NCBI RefSeq assembly: GCF_000745975.1
Contig: NZ_JQKJ01000001.1
Span: forward strand, 310,001-374,000
Reading direction: 5' to 3'
Source: Desulfobacter vibrioformis DSM 8776
GTDB lineage: Bacteria > Desulfobacterota > Desulfobacteria > Desulfobacterales > Desulfobacteraceae
DNA: 64,000 bases
A program made the translations under genes and the position numbers. This document shows, in pieces, positions 50,014 to 58,661 of this stretch (positions are counted from its first letter, which is position 1; every line of letters begins with the position of its first letter). The notes beneath the pieces were generated by a model that worked only from the letters and a program-made list of their open reading frames with translations, made no database searches and was not told the origin of the DNA.

Positions 50014-50997
50014 TTATCCGCCAATGGATGCCATATGATTCAACGGCACATCCCGGGCAGTTCTCTTTTTTAAGTTATGGCATAACGGCTTGTCCCTCAG
50101 GGCTGTGACCATAATCTGTTTTAGCGCCTGATCATCGGCACCGTTGCGCAGGGAGGTGAGAATATCGGTTTCATTGTTTCTCAGCAGACAGGGCCTGAGG
50201 GTTCCCCGGGAGGTCAGGCGCAATCTGTTGCAGTCACTGCAGAAATGAGAACTGACCGGTGCGATGAACCCTAAAATCCCCGGGGCCCCGGCCAGTCTGA
50301 ACGGTTTTGCAGGTCCGTCATTGGGCCCTTTAGGGACTGCTGTCAAAGGCCCATGGGCGTCAATGATCATATCTTTAATGTCCCGGGCCAGGATCTGCCG
50401 GTCTGTATTCACATCTGTGCCCCCCATGGGCATGTATTCAATGAACCGGACATGGAAGGGGTATACCCGGGTCAGTCCGGCAATGGCCTGGATTTCATCA
50501 TCATTGAATCCTCTCAGTGCCACGGTATTGATTTTTATGGGTGACATACCCAGATCATGGGCAGCCATGATGCTGTCCCAAACCCTTTGGAAGCGGTCCC
50601 GTTGGGTAATCCGGATGAATTTTTCCGGCATAAGGGTGTCCAGGCTGAAGTTGAGCCTTTGGATACCCATATCCATCAACTCTTTCAGCTTATCCCGGTC
50701 CAGACGGGAGCCGTTGGTGGTAATGGAGATATCTTTTAACTGGGGAATGCGGCATAACCGGCGGATAAAGGAGAAAATACCCTTTCTGACAAAAGGCTCT
50801 CCGCCGGTGACCCGGACCTTGGTGATGCCCATGTCACAGCCGATGCGGACGAGCCTTAATATCTCTTCATACCGGGCAATTCTGTCATGGGCAATGGCCT
50901 TGAATGATGCTGCCGGAGTACAATACCTGCACCTGAAATTACACCGGTCCGTAACAGAAATTCTCAGATAATTGATGTTTCTGGCCCCGGCAATCAT
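50014..50997 (-). CDS. moaA: GTP 3',8-cyclase MoaA (molybdenum cofactor synthesis)
   Basis: A 327-residue radical SAM enzyme for the first step of molybdopterin synthesis. The first cluster is RCNFRCRYC near residues 18-26 and VTGGEPFVRKG follows. The second cluster is seen in HFCSDCNRLRLTSRGTLRPC. The protein ends IGG, the double glycine needed by MoaA. The usual CMP after the first cluster is CTP here. It lies 8 bp after cobA-hemD, so molybdopterin and tetrapyrrole genes share an operon. Confidence 0.9.
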   Translation of the reverse strand: MIAGARNINYLRISVTDRCNFRCRYCTPAASFKAIAHDRIARYEEILRLVRIGCDMGITKVRVTGGEPFVRKGIFSFIRRLCRIPQLKDISITTNGSRLDRDKLKELMDMGIQRLNFSLDTLMPEKFIRITQRDRFQRVWDSIMAAHDLGMSPIKINTVALRGFNDDEIQAIAGLTRVYPFHVRFIEYMPMGGTDVNTDRQILARDIKDMIIDAHGPLTAVPKGPNDGPAKPFRLAGAPGILGFIAPVSSHFCSDCNRLRLTSRGTLRPCLLRNNETDILTSLRNGADDQALKQIMVTALRDKPLCHNLKKRTARDVPLNHMASIGG

Positions 50998-51005
50998 GGT
51001 GCGCT

Positions 51006-52556
51006 TTAATTTTTTGAAACACCGGACAAAGGGGTTTCATAATATTCGAGCAGTGCGTCAATCAGACCGTCAATGGTAAAAGGGTCCGCCTCAATATCCG
51101 GTGCAAGCCCTTTGGCCCGGATCGTGTCCGATGTGATGGGGCCGATGCTTGCAAGGGTTACGCCTTCAAGCAGGGCAGGGGCGTTCTCTCCTTCAAGCAA
51201 GGTCAGAAAATTGGTTACAGTGGAAGAAGAGGTAAAGGTCACTGCGTCTATATCTTTGGCCTTAAGCATATCAATGAGAAGGTCTTTTTCCTCATCTGCC
51301 AGCCGGGTTTCATAGGCGGTGACCTCATCCACCAGGGCGCCCATGCGTGTCAGTTCCTCGGGCAGGATGGTGCGGGCTTTTTTGGCCCGGGGCAGCAATA
51401 CCTTTTTGCCGGTCATATCAAGGTCTGAAAATGCATCTACAACAGATTCCGCCCGGTAGGTTTCGGGCAGAATATCGGAAATGATGCCATAGTCTGCCAG
51501 GCGTTCTTTGGTCACAGGGCCGATGCAGGCAAATTTAAGATGTCCCAGGGCACGGACATCCTTTCCCTTTTCAAAAAGGGTATCAAAGAAAAATTTTACC
51601 CCGTTCACCGAGGTCAGCACCAGCCAGTCATACTGGTCCAGGTGATCAATGGCCGTTTCCAACGGGCGTTTGTCTTCAGGCGGTGCGATTTTAATGGTGG
51701 GGATTTCTATGCACTGGGCACCCAGGCGGCCAAGCGAGGCCACAAGGCCGGATGCCTGGGCCCGGGCCCGGGTAATTACAATTTTTTTCCCGAACAGGGG
51801 CGTTCGGTCAAACCAGGCCAGTTCATCCCGCAAAGAGACCACATGCCCCACCACAATGATGGCCGGGGATTTCAGTCCGGCTTTTTCAACGGCATCAACA
51901 ATGGTGGCCAGGGTGCCGGTCACGGTCTGCTGGCGGGTGGTGGTGCCCCAGCGCACCAGGGCCACAGGCGTATCCGGCGGTTTGCCGTGTCCCATCAGTT
52001 TTGTGACGATATTGGACAGGTTTTTGACCCCCATCAGAAAGACAAGGGTGGCGTCGGATTTGGCAAAGATGTCCCACTGCATCCGGGACTCTTTTTTATC
52101 GGGCCGTTCGTGACCGGTAATAAAGGAGACAAAGGAGGTGTGGTCCCTGTGGGTCACCGGGATCCCGGCATAGGCCGGGGCCGCCACAGCAGATGTGACA
52201 CCGGGTATCACCTCATAGTTAATGCCATAGGACAACAGCTCCTGGGCCTCTTCCCCGCCACGGCCGAAAACAAAGGGATCGCCGCCCTTGAGGCGGGCTA
52301 CGTTTTTGCCTTCCCTGGCCTTGTCCACCAGCAGCAGGTTGATTTTGTCCTGGGTCAGGGTATGGTCCCCGCCTTTTTTCCCCACGTAGATAATTTCAGC
52401 GTCTTTTCCGGCATATCCAAGCAGAGAGGGGGATGCCAGGTAATCATAAACCACCACATCCGCCGCTTGAATACACTCTTTTGCCTTTACGGTGATAAGC
52501 CCGGGATCTCCCGGGCCTGCACCAATCAGATAAACTTTGCCCCGGGGTTGTGTCAT
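51006..52556 (-). CDS. CobA-HemD fusion: uroporphyrinogen-III C-methyltransferase / synthase
   Basis: A 516-residue bifunctional enzyme. Residues 1-245 are the SAM-dependent methyltransferase (GAGPGDPGLITVKAKECIQA, ARLKGGDPFVFGRGGEEAQE, PGVTSAVAAPAYAGIPVTHR). From about 255 the HemD domain begins (GKKIVITRARAQASGLVASL) and ends near 505. Together it closes hydroxymethylbilane to uroporphyrinogen III and methylates it to precorrin-2, the substrate for CbiK and CbiL. Such fusions are known from Desulfovibrio. The start overlaps hemC by four bases. Confidence 0.94.
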   Translation of the reverse strand: MTQPRGKVYLIGAGPGDPGLITVKAKECIQAADVVVYDYLASPSLLGYAGKDAEIIYVGKKGGDHTLTQDKINLLLVDKAREGKNVARLKGGDPFVFGRGGEEAQELLSYGINYEVIPGVTSAVAAPAYAGIPVTHRDHTSFVSFITGHERPDKKESRMQWDIFAKSDATLVFLMGVKNLSNIVTKLMGHGKPPDTPVALVRWGTTTRQQTVTGTLATIVDAVEKAGLKSPAIIVVGHVVSLRDELAWFDRTPLFGKKIVITRARAQASGLVASLGRLGAQCIEIPTIKIAPPEDKRPLETAIDHLDQYDWLVLTSVNGVKFFFDTLFEKGKDVRALGHLKFACIGPVTKERLADYGIISDILPETYRAESVVDAFSDLDMTGKKVLLPRAKKARTILPEELTRMGALVDEVTAYETRLADEEKDLLIDMLKAKDIDAVTFTSSSTVTNFLTLLEGENAPALLEGVTLASIGPITSDTIRAKGLAPDIEADPFTIDGLIDALLEYYETPLSGVSKN

Positions 52557-53479
52557 GGGATATTCAGTGCCTCCAATATGCGTTGTCCGCCTTGATCAAG
52601 AACAAGTTTTGCCAGTTCCCGGCCTTTTTCAGCCACCTGTTCAGGGGTTGATTCCATGGTTTCTTTAATTAAGAATTCGCCGTCCTCGGATGCCACCACC
52701 GCAGTCAGTATTACCCGGCTGTCCCGGATTTTACCGAAACAGGCCACAGGGATATGGCAACTGCCTTCGATCTCTTTGAGAAATGCCCGTTCTCCGGTCA
52801 CACAGATCCGTGTGGGGCCATGGTCCAGGACCGATAAAATATCTGCCATGTCCGGATCATTTTCCCGGGTTTCAATGCAAAGCGCGCCCTGGCCAACAGC
52901 CGGCACCATGTCGGTTTCAGCAAGGTACTCGGTGATCTCTTTGCCCTGGCTCAGACGTTCAAGCCCGGCAGCCGCCAGAACAATTGCCGCATATTCACCG
53001 GACTTAAGTTTTTTAAGCCGGGTATTCAGATTACCCCGGATGGATTTGATTTCAAGATCCGGGCGCAGATGTTTAAGCTGGGAGCCCCGGCGAAGGCTGG
53101 ATGTGCCGATGACCGCACCCTGGGGGTAATCTTTGAAAAGCTGCCCCCGGGAGGATATGAGCACATCAAAGGGATTGGCCCGTTCCGGTATGGCCCCGAT
53201 AATCAGTCCCCGGGGCAGTTCGCCCGGCATATCCTTCATGGAGTGAACGGCCAGGTCAATACTGCCGTCTAACAGCGCGGCTTCGATCTCTTTGACAAAA
53301 AGGCCTTTGCCTCCCACCATGGCAAGGGGGCGGTCTGTTATCCGGTCTCCCGTGGTCTTGATAGTTTTTATATCAACACGGATGTCCGGAAATGCTGTTT
53401 CAATGTGCTGTTTTACATGGTTGGCCTGCCACAGGGCCAGTGTACTTCCCCGGGTGCCAATGCAGATATTTGATTTCAT
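52553..53479 (-). CDS. hemC: Hydroxymethylbilane synthase (porphobilinogen deaminase)
   Basis: A 308-residue HemC that joins four porphobilinogens. The start MKSNICIGTRGSTLALWQAN is typical; an open frame continues upstream over the FmdB gene but is not used. GGKGLFVKEIEAALLDGSID and LAVHSMKDMP are catalytic, and the dipyrromethane-binding cysteine is in EGSCHIPVACFG near residue 244. It lies 2 bp after the FmdB-type gene. Confidence 0.96.
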   Translation of the reverse strand: MKSNICIGTRGSTLALWQANHVKQHIETAFPDIRVDIKTIKTTGDRITDRPLAMVGGKGLFVKEIEAALLDGSIDLAVHSMKDMPGELPRGLIIGAIPERANPFDVLISSRGQLFKDYPQGAVIGTSSLRRGSQLKHLRPDLEIKSIRGNLNTRLKKLKSGEYAAIVLAAAGLERLSQGKEITEYLAETDMVPAVGQGALCIETRENDPDMADILSVLDHGPTRICVTGERAFLKEIEGSCHIPVACFGKIRDSRVILTAVVASEDGEFLIKETMESTPEQVAEKGRELAKLVLDQGGQRILEALNIP

Positions 53480-53481
53480 AT

Positions 53482-53736
53482 TCACCCGATTGTTGCGCTG
53501 GTGCTGCAGGAACTGCAATTTGTTGAGGTGCAGCCGGCACAGCCTGAACTGCCCGCTGATGTGGTTGTCTGAACTTGGCCGCCTGGGCCTGTGGATTTGG
53601 AGACAAATCCGCATTTTGACATGAGTCGTGCCAGGTCTTCGCTGCTGCATGCCGGGCATTGGGGTGTATCACTGCCCATTACCAGGGTTTCAAAATTTTT
53701 ACCGCAGGCGTTGCAGGTATATTCATAAATCGGCAT
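53482..53736 (-). CDS. FmdB-type zinc ribbon protein
   Basis: An 84-residue protein. The N-terminal MPIYEYTCNACGKNFETLVM and CPACSSEDLARLMS form a zinc ribbon typical of FmdB putative regulators. The C-terminal third is rich in Gly, Ser and Cys, with CAGCTSTNCSSC. It is first in the operon with hemC, cobA-hemD and moaA. Confidence 0.9.
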   Translation of the reverse strand: MPIYEYTCNACGKNFETLVMGSDTPQCPACSSEDLARLMSKCGFVSKSTGPGGQVQTTTSAGSSGCAGCTSTNCSSCSTSATIG

Positions 53737-53883
53737 TCTTCCGCCCCTTTTTATTGGTTTACAGTTAGAAATAACACTCCAATATAAGGATATAGCGCTT
53801 ATTTTTCAAGGCCATGATTCAATTTGTATTATTGCCGGACCGTATTATGGAAGGCTGCAATGGTCAGGGTGGGGGACTGCTGT

Positions 53884-55059
53884 TTATCTGTCAAAGGGAA
53901 AGGCCTGCCGAACTTTGTGCCTGAAATCCCGTTCAGTCAGGAACTGCCAGGCAATTTGAGCAAGAATCCGGGCGGTTTTTTTCATCTGGGAAAATGCAAA
54001 GTCCGTTGCCGCTGCCCGGGCAAATTCCCTGGAGTGAATAATAATACCGGGATTGTCTTGGGTAATGTTAAAATAGGCGTGCATGGCCGGAATTTCATAG
54101 GTGACATCTCCGAAATCCGAGGACCCCCGGGACGGCTTTGGCCATTGGGGCTGCATACCGGCATCCCGGGCAAGCGAGAAAAAGGCCTGGTTGAGCGGAG
54201 CATTGGGAATGCCCGGTTTATACGGGTTGGGTATTTCCGAAAACGTCAGTGCTGTATCGGTCATCAGTGCAGCGCCTTTGGCAATATTTTCAAACCGGAC
54301 CTGCATCTGATCAAGAAAGTGAAGATCAAAATCGCGTAAATAGAACTCGGCCCGGGCAAAGTCCGGGATAATATTGGGGGCCTGGCCCCCGTCCCGGATC
54401 ACCCCATGGACCCGGCTGGTTTCAGTGAGCTGCTGGCGCCAGGCATCCACGCCGTTGAATAAAAGCCGCAGGGCGTCCAGGGCGTTGATGCCTTTTTCAG
54501 GACAATCTGCCGCGTGTGCGGTTTTTCCCGTATATGAGACCATGAACTGTCTGATACCGGACTCTCCGGCATAGGGGCCTGTGGCATGGTCCGACGGGTG
54601 GGCCATGAGCACCAGGTCCACATTTTCCAGCGCCCCGCTCCGGATTAGATCAATCTTGGCGCCCCGCTGCTCTTCGGCAGGGGTTCCCATCACCGTAACC
54701 CTGCCGGGTAAATGGTGAAGGGCCAAAAGATTTTTCAGCACCACGCCCGCCCCCAGTGCCACACCGGCAATCAGGTTATGGCCGCACCCGTGTCCTATGC
54801 CGGGCAGGGCATCATATTCAGCCATAAAGCAGATATGGGGTCCGTTCCGGCCTGCTGTCGCATTAAAGGCCGTGGCAAGGCCCTTATATCCTGTTTCCAC
54901 AGAAAATTCCCAGGCGTTCAGCAGATCCGCCTGCCAGGCGCATGCCCGGGTCTCTTTTTCGGAAAGTTCCGGTGTTTCATGAATTTTGCGCACCACGGAC
55001 AATAAATCGTGTTCGTGGGATTTCAATATGGATTGGATCAGCTTTTCCGGGGTAGTCAT
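53884..55059 (-). CDS. M20-family amidohydrolase/aminoacylase
   Basis: A 391-residue M20D metallohydrolase like AbgB or hippurate hydrolase. Metal-binding residues are in GIGHGCGHNLIAG near residue 93, PAEEQRGAK near 128, and LVLMAHPSDHAT near 155. The middle lid domain is TGKTAHAADCPEKGINALDA. No signal peptide. The substrate, probably an N-acylated amino acid or small amide, cannot be named. The adjacent gap 55060-55274 separates it from a divergent gene and is AT-rich; no other gene was found there. Confidence 0.88.
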   Translation of the reverse strand: MTTPEKLIQSILKSHEHDLLSVVRKIHETPELSEKETRACAWQADLLNAWEFSVETGYKGLATAFNATAGRNGPHICFMAEYDALPGIGHGCGHNLIAGVALGAGVVLKNLLALHHLPGRVTVMGTPAEEQRGAKIDLIRSGALENVDLVLMAHPSDHATGPYAGESGIRQFMVSYTGKTAHAADCPEKGINALDALRLLFNGVDAWRQQLTETSRVHGVIRDGGQAPNIIPDFARAEFYLRDFDLHFLDQMQVRFENIAKGAALMTDTALTFSEIPNPYKPGIPNAPLNQAFFSLARDAGMQPQWPKPSRGSSDFGDVTYEIPAMHAYFNITQDNPGIIIHSREFARAAATDFAFSQMKKTARILAQIAWQFLTERDFRHKVRQAFPFDR

Positions 55060-55274
55060 CTAAGGAGGTTGTCTGAGTTTATTAATTAATGTTTATAAAG
55101 TACAATTTTGCCAGCAACAGAAATAATAAAATTTCGGTTCCTTAATTTTAATGGATAGAATTTTTCAGGATTTGGTGTGAATGTCAACCTGGAAAATATA
55201 GGTTTTTAAAATACGATGGTATCCGGGAAAACAAAACGCTATACTGAACTTTTAATAATAAGGGATTTATTTGA

Positions 55275-55721
55275 ATGAAATTCATATTTCTGCTGGTGCT
55301 TGCGTTTGCTGCGGGCATGCTGGGGCCAGTGCAGGCCGGAATGAATGCAAAGATCGGAAAAGCGTTGAACGATCCCTTTTATGCGGCCCTGATTTCATTT
55401 GCCGTGGGCACGGCAGGGCTTTTAGCTTATGCGCTGATCGGAAGGATGGATTTTGCGGTGATCCGCACCGTTTCAGGCGTTCACTGGAGTCTTTGGCTGG
55501 CCGGGCTTTTAGGTGCCTTTTATGTAACCGCGACCATCGTGCTTGCGCCAAGGCTGGGAACGGCCCTGACCTTTGGCCTGGTGGTGGCGGGGCAACTGGT
55601 CATGGCTGTGGCCATGGACCATTTTGGTCTGTTTGGCATGCCGGTTCAGCCGGTTAACTGGCCCCGTCTTGCCGGTATTGCATTGATCGTGGGGGGGACC
55701 ATGTTAATACGGTGGTTTTAG
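55275..55721 (+). CDS. DMT-family membrane protein (YdcZ/DUF606)
   Basis: A 148-residue protein with about five membrane segments. GMLGPVQAGMNAKIGKALND and VTATIVLAPRLGTALTFGLV are typical of the DUF606/YdcZ group of drug/metabolite transporter half-units, with an N-terminal GxVQ...N element. These usually work as dimers. No partner gene is adjacent. The substrate is unknown. Confidence 0.85.
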   Translation: MKFIFLLVLAFAAGMLGPVQAGMNAKIGKALNDPFYAALISFAVGTAGLLAYALIGRMDFAVIRTVSGVHWSLWLAGLLGAFYVTATIVLAPRLGTALTFGLVVAGQLVMAVAMDHFGLFGMPVQPVNWPRLAGIALIVGGTMLIRWF

Positions 55722-55724
55722 GCT

Positions 55725-55794
55725 GTTTGAACGCAAGGTCACCCATTTGCGGCGTTGCAGAAAAATTTGCATCTGGGCGACTTTGGGTTCAAAC
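55725..55794. repeat. Dispersed palindromic repeat, copy B
   Basis: GTTTGAAC at the left pairs with GTTCAAAC at the right. Just inside, AAGGTCACCCA pairs with TGGGCGACTTT, and TTTGCGGCGTTGCA lies in the core. It sits exactly between two convergent genes and may work as a bidirectional terminator. Copy A (41434) differs at both arms together, so the pairing is kept. Confidence 0.7.
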
Positions 55795-55799
55795 ATGAC

Positions 55800-56822
55800 T
55801 TATTCGAGGGCTTCAATCACGCCGGCAGCGATCAGGGGAATCAGTATCTCGTGATGCCCGACAATGGCATACCCTTTGCCCCGGCCCTGGGTCGGCCGGT
55901 TGACCACATTGGTCATGGGGCGGTAATGGCGGATGAAATCCAGATTTACCGTGGTGAAATCATCCACCTTATGCCCCAGGTTTCTGACCAGGGTCAATGC
56001 TTTTAAGAATACTTCAGGAAGAATGACAGCTGATCCTGCATTGATGAATACGCCGTTTTCAAGGTCTGCCAGGGTTGATGCAAGGGTCTTGAAATCATGA
56101 AGGGTTGCAGCACCGCAGGCCGCGCCGTCAAAGCCCGGGTGCATATGAATGATGTCCGTACCAATGGCCACATGTACAGTTACGGGCACATCCAGACGTG
56201 CGCCGGCAGCGGTCAGGCTTGAATCCTTAAAGGGCAGGTCCAGATCTTGGATAAGCTGGCCCACGGCCCGTCCCAGTCCTGTTTTCTGATCATGGGCCCT
56301 GGAAATGGCCTGGTTGAGCAGTTCCGAAGTCTCTTTGGCCATGCCGAAGCTGCCCGAGGCCAGACTTTCGGCCACATCTTCACTGGTACGGCCGGTGAAC
56401 GCCACCTCAAAATCATGGATGATGCAGGAGCCGTTCATGGCCAGATGGGTGATCACCCCTTTTTCCATGAGATCAATCAGGATGGGGGCCATGCCGGTTT
56501 TGACCACATGCCCGCCCATGCCAAAGCAGACATGGCGATTTTTCCGGGCTGCCCCGGCAATGGCGTCAATCACCCCCCGGATATCTTTGCCCGCAAGAAT
56601 GGCGGGCAGCCGGTCAAAAAAGGTTCCAAGACCTGCTCCCTTTGTCCAGGGCCTGGCAAAATCATCCCGGGATACCAGACTTTTTCTGTCTTTAATGGAA
56701 TAGGTGGACAGTTTTGAGTAGTCTAATTGGGGGTGATCCGATTTTAAGTGACTCGGTTTTAAGTCATCCGATTTTAAGTAATCCAGGGAGGGGGACCGCC
56801 CGGCTCCTTTCTTATTTGACAT
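55800..56822 (-). CDS. Deoxyhypusine-synthase-like protein
   Basis: A 340-residue protein. GGHVVKTGMAPILIDLMEKG and VITHLAMNGSCIIHDFE recall the deoxyhypusine synthase fold with its NAD-binding GA-type segment and TGAN.HD-like loop. The catalytic-lysine motif of true synthases is not recognisable. Bacteria have no eIF5A, so a different reaction is likely. The first 30 residues have repeated L-K-S-D/P-D-H units from a 15-bp repeat. Its ATG lies 11 bp inside the gmhA 3' end, so the genes are probably coupled. The function is unknown. Confidence 0.6.
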   Translation of the reverse strand: MSNKKGAGRSPSLDYLKSDDLKPSHLKSDHPQLDYSKLSTYSIKDRKSLVSRDDFARPWTKGAGLGTFFDRLPAILAGKDIRGVIDAIAGAARKNRHVCFGMGGHVVKTGMAPILIDLMEKGVITHLAMNGSCIIHDFEVAFTGRTSEDVAESLASGSFGMAKETSELLNQAISRAHDQKTGLGRAVGQLIQDLDLPFKDSSLTAAGARLDVPVTVHVAIGTDIIHMHPGFDGAACGAATLHDFKTLASTLADLENGVFINAGSAVILPEVFLKALTLVRNLGHKVDDFTTVNLDFIRHYRPMTNVVNRPTQGRGKGYAIVGHHEILIPLIAAGVIEALE

Positions 56823-57384
56823 GGAACAGCATTCTTTCGGTAAGATCGCAAAGAATATGGCCCAGGGTGATATGGACCTCCTGGATACGCGCGGTTACGG
56901 GACTGTCCACACAAAATGCCATGTCACTCATCTCTTTTAGCTTTCCCTTGGCCCCGGAAAATCCCACCAGGGTCAGTCCCTGCTCCTTTGCCACGGCTGC
57001 CGCCCGGATCACATTGGCTGAATTTCCAGAGGTTGAGATACCAATGGCCATGTCCTTTTTGTGTCCCAGGGCCTGGATCTGCTTTGAGAAAATCTCGTCA
57101 AAGGAGTAGTCGTTGCCGATACTGGTGATAACGGAGGTGTCACAGGTCAGGGCAATGGCGGGCAGTGGTTTGCGTTCCATCTGAAACCGGTTGACAAATT
57201 CTGCGGCAATGTGCTGGCAGTCCGCTGCAGATCCGCCGTTTCCGAAAAGCAGCAGTTTCCTGCCGGTATCAAAGATTTCCGCCATTTGTCGGGCACAGGT
57301 CTCAATAAGGTCCTCATGGGTTGCAAAGAATTTTTGCTTGGTTTCAATGGCATCCTGAACAGTCTGCCGGATCAGCGCTTTCAT
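56812..57384 (-). CDS. gmhA: Phosphoheptose isomerase, SIS domain
   Basis: A 190-residue sugar isomerase domain protein for the first step of ADP-heptose synthesis (sedoheptulose-7-phosphate to D-glycero-manno-heptose 7-phosphate). The phosphate-binding LLFGNGGSAADCQHIAAEFV and GISTSGNSANVIRA are typical. The C-terminal ARIQEVHITLGHILCDLTE has the conserved histidine. Upstream is the TPR gene; downstream the deoxyhypusine-synthase-like gene overlaps it. Confidence 0.9.
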   Translation of the reverse strand: MKALIRQTVQDAIETKQKFFATHEDLIETCARQMAEIFDTGRKLLLFGNGGSAADCQHIAAEFVNRFQMERKPLPAIALTCDTSVITSIGNDYSFDEIFSKQIQALGHKKDMAIGISTSGNSANVIRAAAVAKEQGLTLVGFSGAKGKLKEMSDMAFCVDSPVTARIQEVHITLGHILCDLTERMLFHVK

Positions 57385-57422
57385 TTGTTCTCCCTTTTTT
57401 TAGGTCTTTGTATCCAATGGTA

Positions 57423-58652
57423 TCAGGCTGATTTGATGGCCCTGTCCTGGTGTGTGCCCTCAATCTGGTCGTGGATATTTTGAATTTCTTCAAGATATTG
57501 TTTGTACTGTTCATTTTTAGGATCCAGGGCCAGACTTTTCTTTGCAAAACTTAAAGCAATGGTCAGGTTTTTTTTCTGTAACGCCATGGCCCGGGCATAG
57601 CCGGACAACGCTTCGGGATCATTGGGATTGAGTTTTACCGCCTGGTTGAACTGGACTGCGGCACCTGGGGCATCTTCCCTGTCCAGAAGGATCTGGCCTT
57701 TGATTCTGAATGCTGTGCCGGATTCGGGTTTGAGCCGGATGGCGGCATCCAGATGGGCCATGGCCATGGCAAATTTTTTTTCCTTGAACAGGAGATGGCC
57801 TAAAAGCAGCTCAATTTCAAATACATCAGGATTGATTCCGTGGGCTTTTTTCAGGTAAGCCAGTGCGGAATCGTTTTTATCGTTGATCCGGTGGATCAGG
57901 CCGATGTTGTGGATGACCATCGCCTCTTCGGGATTGATATTGCGGGCCTTTTCAAAGAATTCCATGGCCTTGTCCAGGCAGGCGTCTATCCCAAAGGCGA
58001 CGCCCAGGCTGTTGAGCAGGTTGATATTGGCCGGGGCAATGGAAAGCCCTTTTTCGTATTCGGTGATGGCTGCATCAATATGATTGAACTGGAACAGCCT
58101 GTCGCCACTGATATTCAAGGACAGGGCGTCAAATTCAACTGTATGGCCGGGGCCGAAAAATGCCGCATGGTCCAGGGCTTTGAGCGCGCATCCGGCCATC
58201 TCTTCAACCGGGAAATCGTGAAAGGGAAAGGCAATGGTCCCCATGATCAGTTTGGCATTCAGTGCCTGGGATATCTTTTCATTGAGCAGGTCAAGCAGTT
58301 TTTTACCCTGGGAAGCTGTTTTATAATCCCAGAACACAAAGATGGCAGTAAACGGGTCCAGGCATTCCCAGATGCCTCGGTCTTCATCCAGCACCGAATG
58401 AAAGCAGGCATGAAAAATTTCATTTGCGTTATCAAGGGTCTTTTCCGGTGCTGCCGGATCAATCTGTATGGCGGCCGTGGTAAACATCTTTTGGGATGCG
58501 CAGGTATCGGCCATACGCCGGGAAAAAACTTCAAATTCTTTTGAGGGCTGGATGAGCAGGTCCGAATAGTAGACTTCCGGAGGACTGAAATCAGGGGCGT
58601 CCCCGGCTGTTTTTAAAAACTGGATCTCTTTTGCAACGAATTTTAGCGTCAT
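57423..58652 (-). CDS. TPR-repeat protein with a degenerate GGDEF-like N-terminal domain
   Basis: A 409-residue soluble protein. Residues 1-190 have AIFVFWDYKTASQGKKLLDL and ALKALDHAAFFGPGHTVEF, which resemble the core and last helix of a cyclase (GGDEF-like) domain without its active-site motif. From about 195 there are at least six TPR units (DAAITEYEKGLSIAPANINL, AMEFFEKARNINPEEAMVIH, AIRLKPESGTAFRIKGQILL). It follows selA by 9 bp. Role unknown; probably protein-protein interaction. Confidence 0.75.
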   Translation of the reverse strand: MTLKFVAKEIQFLKTAGDAPDFSPPEVYYSDLLIQPSKEFEVFSRRMADTCASQKMFTTAAIQIDPAAPEKTLDNANEIFHACFHSVLDEDRGIWECLDPFTAIFVFWDYKTASQGKKLLDLLNEKISQALNAKLIMGTIAFPFHDFPVEEMAGCALKALDHAAFFGPGHTVEFDALSLNISGDRLFQFNHIDAAITEYEKGLSIAPANINLLNSLGVAFGIDACLDKAMEFFEKARNINPEEAMVIHNIGLIHRINDKNDSALAYLKKAHGINPDVFEIELLLGHLLFKEKKFAMAMAHLDAAIRLKPESGTAFRIKGQILLDREDAPGAAVQFNQAVKLNPNDPEALSGYARAMALQKKNLTIALSFAKKSLALDPKNEQYKQYLEEIQNIHDQIEGTHQDRAIKSA

Positions 58653-58661
58653 AATTATTAG

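Noticed and set aside
50014-50997. moaA read as a haem-pathway radical SAM enzyme (AhbC/AhbD), because of its hemC neighbours
   Set aside because: The second cysteine cluster CSDCNRLRL and the C-terminal GG are MoaA features.
53480-53659. Upstream extension of hemC
   Set aside because: It is the FmdB gene in another frame; the HemC family starts at 53479.
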